Shown here piece after piece: positions 46,834 to 55,874 of a stretch of 64,000 bases of DNA. The DNA is from Agapanthus africanus (Eukaryota > Streptophyta > Magnoliopsida > Asparagales > Amaryllidaceae). The DNA lies in NCBI GenBank assembly GCA_030015575.1, contig CM057347.1:511627176-511691175 (forward strand). The letters run 5' to 3'. The stretch's first letter is position 1. Every line of letters starts with the position of its first letter. The position numbers and the translations under genes were made by a program. A model generated the notes under the pieces. That model did no database searches. It was not told the DNA's origin and was given only the letters and a program-made list of their open reading frames with translations.

Positions 46834-47599
46834 GTGGACCTCCTGCACCCACGCCATAGGAGCATGTTCATATCGTTTCAACCGAACTCTAGCACCCAGA
46901 CCTGCAATCACAGTTCCGTGGTGGCCAGCCATTCAGGCTCCTGCACCTAGCCTAGCTCTCCCTGCACCAGCTCTATGTGGACCTCCTGTACAGCCTCAAC
47001 GTTAATTTCATCAGGCACAGAGAAACATGCCTCAAGGGCATAGAAATGTGCCCCAAGGACAGAGGAATGTGCCTCCAGTAAGGAGGAATGTGCCTCCAGT
47101 TGAGGAGGCCGAAGCCACAGGTCAAGTCATTACTGGTAATTCCCAATCCTTTCAAATCTTTTCAATCCTTGTATTTCACTATACTTTTCTTATATCTAAA
47201 CCTAAACTCACACAACTTAGGTACTATACTAATAGCCACCCTTCCTGCATTCGCACTTTTTGACACTGGAGTGTCACACTGCTTCATGTTCCAACGATTC
47301 ATGAGAACGCATGCGATTCCCGTAAAGCCACTCATTTCAAACTGGAATGTCAGTTCCGGGAATGGAGTTCTGAAAGCAACTATGGGGTTTGATCAGTGTC
47401 CAGTTGTAGTTTGCGGACGAGAATTCTACACGAATTTCAAAGTACTTGTTCCCCTCCGAATGGCGGCCAAAGACGGACTGTCTTGCCTGAGATTCGGGGC
47501 AGATGCTATATGGTTTTATCCGTCCACCTCTCCGAAGATGCCAAGTTGATTTATGATACCATGCATCGGAGGTTTAGACGGATGCGGCCGATGTAGCAG
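46834..47599 (+). pseudogene. Gypsy gag tail and aspartic protease, broken
   Basis: This resumes the gypsy element cut at 37454. A Pro-rich tail with a short repeat (RNVPQGQRNVPPVRRNVPPV) leads through an apparent intron (47136-47220) to the protease, which has AFALFDTGVSHCF with the catalytic DTG at 47262-47270, then RFMRTHAIPVKP and CPVVVCGREFY (near 47400). The usual small residue after DTG is replaced by V and the following SHSF by SHCF. Homology ends near 47440. Reverse transcriptase, RNase H and integrase are absent: the rest of the element is deleted. Confidence 0.82.
47136..47220 (+). other. Apparent 85-bp GT-AG intron in the gypsy protease leader
   Basis: GTAATTCCC...CACAACTTAG interrupts the frame. 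Removing it joins VITG to TILIATLPAFALFDTG in frame, which is the expected protease N-terminus. The stretch is AT/pyrimidine-rich with TCTAAAC as a possible branch point. Confidence 0.55.
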
Positions 47600-47870
47600 A
47601 CTTCATCAGATTCCCCCTCGCTCGAGGGGTTTTTGATTGTGGAGGCGCTCTTCCCTGCAGGCGCAAGCCCCTGCAGTTAATTACGCTACCGCATCGCGGT
47701 AACAACTTTCTCCTTCTCCAGAATTTCACTTCGTGTCATGGGTGTTTGTTTTATTTATGGTTGCCCGTGGATTGTATACGGAGACTAATTTATGTCGTCG
47801 CCCGTAGGACGTGGATTAGTCCAAATCCGTATTTTCTAAGATTTGGGTTTGGGGTTTTGGTTTGAGGATA
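47600..47870. other. Junction sequence of unknown origin
   Basis: Carries GCCCGTGGATTGTATACGG (near 47764). Related phrases appear at about 51893 and 52576, linking it to the array region that follows. Confidence 0.35.
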
Positions 47871-48915
47871 CGTTAGCCATATTTGAGGTTAAGATCAACT
47901 CAAACGGGATCGTTTAGATCCAACAAAAGAGCGTTTAGGGGCTCTATTGTTCCAGTTTAGGGACATAGTGGTCCATTGATTGTATGGCCGTCGGGACCCA
48001 TCACCTCTCTGACGATGTTGAAGGATTACACCGACAGATGTCAGATGAGTTCAGAGATGTACCCTTGAACCAAAGTTGGTTGGGAGATCTATAGTCCAAT
48101 TTGGGACTAAAGTCTGTTTTGAAAGTTTTGGTTTAAGGATGCGTTAGCCATATTTGAGGCTAAGATCAACTTAAACGTTTGTTAAGGATACGTTAGTCCA
48201 GTTTGAGACTAAGATCAACTTAACGGGATCGTTTAGATCCGACAAAAGAACGTTTGGGCTCTATTCTTCCAGTTTAGGGACATAGTGGTCCATTGAATGT
48301 ATGGCCGTCGGGACCCGTCACCTCTCTGACGACGTTGAAGGATTACAACGACGGATATCAGAGGAGTTCAGAGATGTACCCTTGAACCAGAGTTGGTTGG
48401 GAGACCTGTAGTCCAATTTGGGACTAAAGTCTGTTTGAGGGTTTAAAGATACGTTAGCCCTATTTGAGGCTAAGATCAACTTAAACATTTGTTAAGGATA
48501 CGTTAGTCTAATTTGAGACTAAGATCAACTTAACGGGATCGTTTAGATCCGATAAAAGAGTATTTAGGCTCTATTGTTCCAGTTTAGGGACATAGTGGTC
48601 CGTTGCCAGTTTAGGGACATAGTGGTCCAACATTCCCATTTTGGGGACGAATATTGGTTTAAGGACACGTTAGCCATATTTGAGGCTAATATCAACTTAA
48701 ACGTTTGTTAAGGATACATTAGTCTAATTTGAGACTAAGATCAGCTTAACAGGATCGTTTGGATCCGACAAAAGAGCATTTGGGCTCTATTGTTCTAGTT
48801 TAGGGACATAGTGGTCCATAAAATGTATGGCTGTCGGGACCCATCACCTCTTTGAAGACGTTAAAGGATTACAACAACAAATATCAGAGGAGTTCAGAGA
48901 TGTACCCTTGAACCA
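47871..48915. repeat. Tandem array, unit about 0.31 kb
   Basis: The marker GGACATAGTGGTCC recurs at about 47961, 48278, 48588 and 48804. Between markers come GTCGGGACCCATCACCTCT, GAGTTCAGAGATGTACCC, TTTGAGGCTAAGATCAAC and TTAACGGGATCGTTTAGAT in constant order. The last units are shorter. The array is noncoding, of the kind found in untranslated parts of large gypsy elements. Confidence 0.82.
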
Positions 48916-49177
48916 ATGAGTTGGTTGAAAGAGCAGATGTGCTCAGTTAAAGATGATTTGAGGACTTATGGCCAGTTTGGGCTAAGTCCAATTATGTTTG
49001 AAATATTGGCCCTTTGGGCCATTAGACATTTGTCTGGGTTCAGCCCCTCATCATTCAGCAGTGCTAAACAGAGGTTTGGGGGTTCTGACAACATTTTGTC
49101 CTTGATTTCCTCAATTTTAAGATTCATTTGGAGGAGGGACTTTTACCTCTGGAAAATTAGCCGATTTGGTTAAAAGT
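48916..49177. other. Spacer before the inverted-repeat field
   Basis: An 85-codon open frame (48916-49173) shows no family likeness and runs straight out of the tandem array. I do not regard it as a gene. Confidence 0.3.
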
Positions 49178-50321
49178 AGTGTTAAGCACTAGAGAACAAC
49201 AGTGTTAAACACTGGAGGTAGAACTCTCAAATTAGTGTTAAACACTGAAAATATAATCTTCAATTTAGTGTTAAACACTAGAAACAATCAGTGTTAAACA
49301 CTGGAAATATAATCCCCAAATTAGTGTCAAACACTAAAGAAAGAGGGGTCACGTGTGGACACGTGAGAGCGCCCAAAAGTGGGACCATATCCCTTTTCTT
49401 CGTTCTGCAATTAAGTGTTAAACCCTTTTCATTTCCTGGCCATCACGTGTGGGCACGTGATAGGCATCCATCCATTGGATATTAAAGGGATTTGTTAGGG
49501 GTCACGTGGGGACACGTGAGGGCGCCCTAAATGTGGAGCCAGATCTCCTTTGTTTTATCCTCAAATCTGTGAATAAGTGTTAAACACTTTTCATTTTTAT
49601 TTCGAGTATCACGTGTTGACACGTGATGAGGATTTATGCGCTGACTGTTAAAACATTTGCTAAGGGGTCACATGGTAGCACGTGAGAGCGCCCAAAGCCT
49701 TCATTTCCTTTGCTTTTTCTTTCTGCGTTTTGGGAGTCACGTGGGAGCGCGTGAGGCATTACCTCAAAGCTTCTTTTCTTTAGGGATCTTTTCAAGGGTC
49801 ACGTGGGGGCACGTGACCTTAGTTCTTTTCATGAACAGAGATTTTTTAAGTCTTCTTATTTTAAGAATTGAATTCTCTGTAGGGTTAAACCCTAATTATG
49901 ATTTTGGAGGAATTAAATTCTTATGGTGCAAGAATTAAATTCTTAAGTAGGGTTAAACCCCAATTTCTTTTTAGAGGAATTAAATTTCCATATATGTAAA
50001 AGAATTAAATTCTTATATAGGGTTAAACCCTAGTTCTGTCCATCTTGAAGGAATTAAATTCCTATAGTTTTGGGAGAATTAAATTCTCAAAACTCAATTC
50101 CCCTCTAAGTTTCGGATCTGCATGGCAGGATCTCAACCCGATGAGAATTAAATTCTTAATCTATGGGGAGATGTGCTTCTGCAGATCTTCAACTAGGGGA
50201 AGAACTAAGTTCTTTTTTGTATAAGAGTTAAACTCTTGGATTGAGAATTAAATTCTCTGTTTAAAGTTTTGATTCCTTTTCTTTTCTCACCTAGGGTTTT
50301 CTTTGTTGAGAATTAAATTCT
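49178..50321 (+). other. Field of about twenty AGNNN-TAA-N'N'N'CT microhairpins
   Basis: Short inverted repeats with five-base arms around a constant TAA. AGTGT/ACACT occurs at 49201, 49234, 49267, 49290 and 49576. AGGGT/ACCCT occurs at 49881 and 50019, with a near copy at 49949. AGAAT/ATTCT occurs at 49931, 50001, 50075, 50144, 50244 and 50309. GGAAT/ATTCC is at 50050, AGAAC/GTTCT at 50201 and AGAGT/ACTCT at 50224. Near variants lie at 49178, 49323, 49864 and 49909. The middle arm bases change but stay complementary. Confidence 0.85.
49349..49816 (+). promoter_or_regulatory. Seven inverted G-box pairs
   Basis: TCACGTG-NNNN-CACGTGA occurs at 49349, 49443, 49502, 49609, 49668 (first half CACATG), 49737 (second half CGCGTG) and 49799. 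Arms are constant and the 4-base spacer varies (TGGA, TGGG, GGGA, TTGA, GTAG, GGAG, GGGG). CACGTG is the plant G-box bound by bZIP and bHLH factors. GAGNGCGCCC follows several units. Confidence 0.75.
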
Positions 50322-50377
50322 CCTCTCTCTGTTCTTCTCTCCAAAAAGTAGATCCCTTCTTTTCTTTTCTTGGCTCT

Positions 50378-50385
50378 TATTTATA
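50378..50385 (+). promoter_or_regulatory. Candidate TATA box downstream of the inverted-repeat field
   Basis: TATTTATA is preceded by a CT-rich stretch and followed by GGAGAAGG. Its place right after the G-box and microhairpin field suggests that the whole is the U3 promoter of an LTR pointing rightward. No matching second LTR was found. Confidence 0.45.
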
Positions 50386-50519
50386 GGAGAAGGAAAAGAA
50401 TCAATTTGTTCAGAAAATCTCTCATCGAAAGATTTGATTTGTTTTTCATATTTAATATGAGCCTTTAGATCATTCAGTGAATTTTATTCACCGTTGGATT
50501 TGAAATCCAAAGATATTCT

Positions 50520-51345
50520 GTTTCGAGATGATCTCCGATTGTCTTTCAGGCTTTATATAACTTGCCGTTAAGACCTTGAAGGTAGGAATTTGGCCTTCGC
50601 TTCGTTTGGTTTGGTGTGTCCAAAATCCTGTTGGAGGAAGGACGGTGTGGTGACATCGCGTCTACTGTATCGAGACGAACGTCGAGGTGGTGACCACTCC
50701 GTGCTGGTGTGGGATGATCTCCGATAGTCTTTCAGGTTTTATATGAGTTGCCTTCAAGACCCTGAAGCTAGGAATTTGGCCTTTGCTTCGATTGTTTTGT
50801 CGCGTCTGAATCCGGTTGGAGGAAGAACGCTATAGTGACATCTTGTCTGCTGTATCGAGACGAATGTCGAGGTGGTGACCACTCCGCGCTGATGCGAGAT
50901 GATCTCCGATTGTCTTTGACGCTTTATATGACTTGCTGTCAAGACCCTGAAGCTAGGAATTTGGCCTTCGCTTCATTTGCTTTGGCATGTCCGGCTCCTG
51001 TTGGAGGAAGGACGCTGTGGTGACATCTCGTCTGCTGTATCGAGACGAACGTCGAGATGGTGACCACTCCGCGCTGGTGTGGGGTGATCTTCGATTGTCT
51101 TTCAGGTTTTATATGAGTTACCGTCAAGACCCTGAAGCTAGGAATTTGTCCTTCGCTTCGTTTGCTGTCATTGCGTCTGCTGTATCGAGACGAACGTTGA
51201 GGCGGTGACCACTCCATATGGGATGATCTCCGGTGGTCTTTCAGGCTTTATATGAGTTGCCGTCAAGACCCTGAAGCTAGGAATTTGTCCTTCGCTTCGT
51301 TTGCTGGCATTACGTCTGCTGTATTGAGACGAATGTCGCGGTTGT
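50520..51345. repeat. Tandem array, unit about 185 bp
   Basis: AAGACCCTGAAGCTAGGAAT (or near copies) recurs at about 50570, 50756, 50941, 51126 and 51265, with GACGAACGTCGAGGTGGTGA and GATGATCTCCGATTGTCTTT between. The last unit is 139 bp. Apparent ORFs on both strands repeat with the array and are not genes. Confidence 0.85.
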
Positions 51346-51364
51346 CTCTAGGTCGTTGGTGAAC

Positions 51365-51640
51365 CGTCGAGGTTTGGAACTAGGGATTTTGCCGTGGCTC
51401 CTTTTGGTGATGTAGCATCTATGTCCTACTGGAATGAGAAGGCACACCGTTGTTGGTCTCCAGGCTGTAGATGTGCCCATTAAGATTTGGAACTAGGGAC
51501 CATGCCGTTGCTCCGTTTGATGGTGTAGCATCTATGTCCTGCTGGAATGAGGAGGCACACCGTTGTTGGTCTCCAGGCTGTAGATGTGGCCATTAAGATT
51601 TGGAACTAGGGACTTTGTCATGGTTCCGTTTCGTTGCGAC
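51365..51640. repeat. Tandem array, unit about 112 bp
   Basis: TTTGGAACTAGGGA recurs at about 51374, 51486 and 51599 with GTAGCATCTATGTCCT and CACACCGTTGTTGGTCTCCA between. Confidence 0.78.
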
Positions 51641-52300
51641 TCTGAGGCCAGTTGTTGACGTCACGCCTGCATCTGGTTGGAGTGAGGAGAAACGCCGTTG
51701 GTGATCTCTAAGTTGTCGATGTTGACGCCGAGACCCTGAAGCTAGGGATCTTCCCCTACTTCATTTGTTGATATTGTGTCTGCAATATTGCGACAAATGT
51801 CGAGGTTGTCTCTAGGTTGTCTATGAACCGTCGAGATTTGGCTTCGCTTTCTGATGGAGCCTGTTGGGAAGGTATGGTTCTCTCTTTGTTTGTGCCCCTG
51901 GATTGTATACAGGGATCGATGTGATCTCACCTGTAGGGCAAAAAATTTCATTCTTTCATCATTCTTTTATTCTTTCCGCAATGCTATATCATTTCAGCTT
52001 TTTATATCACGAAAATCGCGATTGCCCTATCATTTCGGCTATTTTTCTTTTTACTCGCTGCTTTTTATTGCGAGTTGCTCAATCATTTCGGCTGTTTTTG
52101 TATGCATACATTTTTACTTGCTGATTTCGTTGCAAGTTGCCCCATCATTTCGGCTATTTCGTATGCATGTGTGGCTTGTTGTCTTTTCGCCGCAAGCTTG
52201 GAATTAGACACCGGTTTCGGCATCAGCACCGCTACAACTAGGATATTGCCAGGAGCGAATCATCATTTGCCTCTGTCGACGTTGAACAAAGGTGGCTTAG
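51641..52300. other. Noncoding link between arrays
   Basis: Contains CCTGGATTGTATACAGGG (51895-51912) and four diverged copies of ATCATTTCGGCT (near 51977, 52031, 52084, 52144), each in a unit of about 55-60 bp. Confidence 0.5.
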
Positions 52301-53289
52301 TAAACAGGGTTAGGATCCTGTCGACTAAGGCTTTTGACTTCATGAGCCGTAAGGGTCTCACAAAGGTATTTCTCCCTACAAGTCATGATGATCTCGTAGG
52401 TGTATTTTCTCCTTAAGAATCGTGGGGATTCCTAAGTGTATGTTCTCTTATAAGTCGTAAGGATCCTACAAGAGTGCTTTCTCCTTATAAATCGAGAGGA
52501 CTTACAAGGGTTGTTCACCGTGCGAACATATCCCTAATCACGGGTGAGACTTTGCTGGGGAAATGCTTATTCGCGCCCGTGGATTGTATACAAGGGTCAG
52601 TATTGAGCCACTTATAGGGCAATATCGAAGGTTATGGGGGTTGCTTAAGAACAGGTTCAGATCTCTGTAACTTAAGACTTTCAAATCTTATGAGCCGTGA
52701 GGGTCCTATAAGAGAGTTCTCCTTACGAGTCGTGAGGATCTCGCAAGTGTAATTTCTCCTTAGGAATCGTGAGGATCCCTAAGTGTGTTGCTCCCTTGTG
52801 AGTCGTAAGGATCACACACGGGTCGTTTCTCCTTACGAGGTTGAGAGGACCCTGTAAGTGTCTTTTAACGAGGTTGCGCCCTTTCGGGTTTTCACAAACA
52901 CTCGCCGGTAGCCCTGCTGTTTTTACTCACGGAGCCCTTTCGGATTTTCATCCGTGCCCCTTTTGTTTATGGACATACCGTTTTTTTAACGAGTCTGTGC
53001 CCTTTCGGGTTTTCACAAACATCGCCGGTAGTTTTACTCACGGCGCCCTTTCGGGTTTTCATCCGTGCCCATCTCGCTTATGGACGTACCGTTTTTTTTA
53101 CCACGTCAGCCTGAAGATGCCGCGGGTTGGGAGTATTTTAACGACGTTTTGGTCAAAAGTCAGTTTTAGGACATAGTGGTCCATCGTTAGTTTAACGACG
53201 TTTCGGTCTACAGCCAGTTTTAGGACATAGTGGTCCATTGTTAGTTTAACGACGTTTCGGTCTATCGTTGCCATATTTGAGGCGAGTTT
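52301..53289. repeat. Short tandem arrays (units about 60, 130 and 54 bp)
   Basis: From about 52340 to 52860 units such as GAGTCGTGAGGATCTCGCAA and TCTCCTTA repeat. At 52866-53090 CGCCCTTTCGGGTTTTCAC alternates with CCGTGCCC units. At 53160-53270 CAGTTTTAGGACATAGTGG recurs with period 54. The GGACATAGTGGTCC core is shared with the 0.31-kb array. Confidence 0.72.
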
Positions 53290-53651
53290 CTAGTTTACGG
53301 ACTTTTTGGTCCGTGGGGATTTCTCTATGAAAGAGCACGATGCCCCCGACATGTCCATCTTTTTCGGAGCATGTGGTTGTGGTGGGTTCACCTTCCATTT
53401 TTCGGGCAGCGCGAACTTGCCCTGTTGGTATTGGTCTTCAACCCAGTTTTTGAAGACGTAGCAATTTTCGAGTGGGTGACCTATTACTCTGTGGTAGGGA
53501 CAATAGTTAGGATTGTTAACGTCAACTGGCTGCAACGGACGTTTTGGATCTGGCAGAGTGATGAGCTCGCTGCGCACTGCTAGCTCGAGCAATCTCTTTG
53601 TTTTATCTTTGGGAAACGAGTAAGGACATTTCAACTTCTCATTGAGGTATC
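53290..53651 (-). pseudogene. Tat/Ogre-type Ty3/gypsy gag, C-terminal fragment
   Basis: The minus-strand frame has the signature of Tat-lineage gag: LPDPKRPLQPVDVNNPNYC, then CPYHRVIGHPLENC (a C-H-H-C style knuckle) and VFKNWVEDQYQQGKF. This is the nucleic-acid-binding end of the capsid protein. It is cut at its N-terminal side by Copia C2 at 53652 and ends at a TGA/frame loss near 53290. The arrays to the left lie where protease and pol would follow, so the element is internally deleted or rearranged. Confidence 0.8.
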
Positions 53652-55860
53652 TGTTAGTTATATGTATGCCCTAGAGGCTATTAGTACACATAGGATGTAT
53701 ATTGTAGTGGATGCTGGGACATATATAGGGAGGACTTTCTTTCTCGACATGATAGTAGGCTATCTGGTTACTCTTTACCTTAATGTGTACACTGATTGTC
53801 TCTCTGTTACATGTTGGTAAAGCCCTTAGGATGTGTACTTGACTACCTGGACTATGATGCGGATCATACTAGTGGGGAAATGGTAGTCCATAAGTACATC
53901 CTTCAAGGTCCCTAGTCGTGGGTGTATCGAGACGGGGCATCGATATACCAGAGTAGACTAGCGTATACCTTCTCGACCCATACAGATGGGCGATGGATGA
54001 TCCCATATCCATTGGTGTTTGACATCAGAGATGATATACGGGTGCTCAGTGGAGACTGGGTACACTGGACGGACTCGCCGAGAACTCCCAGATGGTATTA
54101 TACCTTACGTCAGATGGCAGTTCTCTGGTGACACTGGTACAGAGTAGTCTGTTGACCCGAGATCGTCATAGAGTCTTGTATGGTTCCCACTGTGCTTTGA
54201 TTTCCACCTTACCACGTCCAAGAGGGCGTGCAAAACGGTGGTTTTTGGGTACAGTCCCGAGTCATATGGAGGCATTGAGCGATAGGAGGGGATTCGTCTC
54301 TCCCGGTATAGGGAGTTGATGTTGCGCTGTGTTCGATTGGCTATAACCGGAAATCCCTGGCCAGGGTTGGTGAGATTTACTGGTAAGTGTTACCAGTAGT
54401 TTCTCGAACTGTTATAGACCTCATATCGACACGACTTATCGAGCTATTGGGGTCTGACGTTTACCACCCCTAGGCGAGATATGCGACATATCAGATGACG
54501 AGACCGGACTGTACGGTAAGTGTTACTGGTTGGATTCACAGGAGTGTGAGCGGGCTTGCTCGTCGATCTTCTGATCGCTCAATACCCGGGTGGCCGTTAC
54601 GTTTAGCAGACCGCTTGCGGCTTGTAGGTGTTTGATATGATCATCATCTGCTGACGGCGTATTGACGAGTCTTTAGAGTCCTACACAGAGGTTTCCTGGC
54701 TCAAGCGAAACGAAATAGGAGCGCATATGAGATATGCGCGGGACCGAGAATAATGCGTGTATGTGATGCCGTATTCTATTCTCGCGATTTGTATCATTGG
54801 CAGGTTATATGTGATATAGTCGGGTTACCGAATCAAGTGTTGATTCGATACATTGATACACTTGATACTAGTCGGTTATATGCGATATGACCGGATCATT
54901 AAATCAAGTGTTGATTTAATGATTTAATGTATAATTATATATTTGATATATTACTTAGCATTAATTAGTATTGGTTCACATTAAATGGATTTTCTCACTT
55001 GAATTGCATAAGTTGTATATGTGATATACTTTTGTGCACTTGATTGTATCATGTTTGATGATACATGCAAACTTGGCTTTGTGTAAAGACTTAAACCATG
55101 TTTAGTGAATGGTTAGGGTTTCATTTCACTCATTTATTTATCTTTTCATTTTGGGTTAAAAGATAAAAGAAAAACAAAATGGTTGCTTTCAAACATGAAG
55201 CTTGTTGAAGCTTCATGAAGCTTTGACCAAGTGACCATTTTGTCTTCTTCTCCTAACCCTAACCATTCATCTAAACTCAAGTTAGCTCTCTACACATAAC
55301 CATGGTTGCAATATGATACTTATCATATTATTTTCTATTTTGAAAATACTAATGAGGTTATCATCTTCTTCTTCTTCTTCTTCAAGAAGAAAAGCTTGTC
55401 TCCATCAATGGCAACTTGAGAAAAAGTGTGAGAAATCCAATTCTAAAGTGAACCCACTTCCTATTTCTTCATCCTCTACCACTTGCCAAGTAGTATAGGG
55501 TGTTTTCTTCACAAGTTTCATGGCTTGGTGAAGTGGGAGCTTGATCTTGTGTTGCCTCGACGTAGATCATCTTCGGCATCGAAGTCGGCGACCTAGCCCG
55601 CCCTTTTCTCCGATGAAGCCGACGCTAGAGCCCGGGATCCGATGGACAGCGATGGGACTTCATCACGGAGCTATGGAGGTGGAGGACCGGATCTACAAAG
55701 GTTGTATTTCCGTTCACTTAGTTAAGTTGTTAACTAGTTGCATGTTTCGCCTAAAATTCTAGTTAACGATCCGTATTAAGGTTTTTCGGCACTTGTAAAA
55801 TTTGAAATTGGTATGGTTGATGCCTTGTGAGACCTCTTTTGAGTGCCTAGGAACCCTACA
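53652..55860 (+). repeat. C2 5' LTR
   Basis: 2,209 bp, TGTTAGTTATATGTATGCCC...GGAACCCTACA. It contains exact short inverted repeats: CCCTGGCCAGGG (54355-54366), ACTGGTAA-GTG-TTACCAGT (54379-54397) and GCGCATAT-GAG-ATATGCGC (54721-54739). Confidence 0.93.
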
Positions 55861-55861
55861 G

Positions 55862-55874
55862 TGGTATCAGAGCC
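55862..55874 (+). other. C2 primer binding site (tRNA-iMet)
   Basis: TGGTATCAGAGCC starts two bases after the LTR end. Confidence 0.93.

Noticed and set aside
48916-49173. 85-codon ORF as a gene
   Set aside because: Begins inside the tandem-array unit and has no recognisable domain.
50754-51217. Overlapping ORFs on both strands at 50.8-51.2 kb
   Set aside because: They repeat with the 185-bp array and have no family likeness.
54092-54319. 75-codon frame MVLYLTSDGSSLV... open in four LTR copies (also 12581-12808, 20736-20963, 62260-62487)
   Set aside because: It lies wholly within the LTR and the copies are recent descendants of one sequence, so shared openness is not evidence of selection. 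No domain is recognised.
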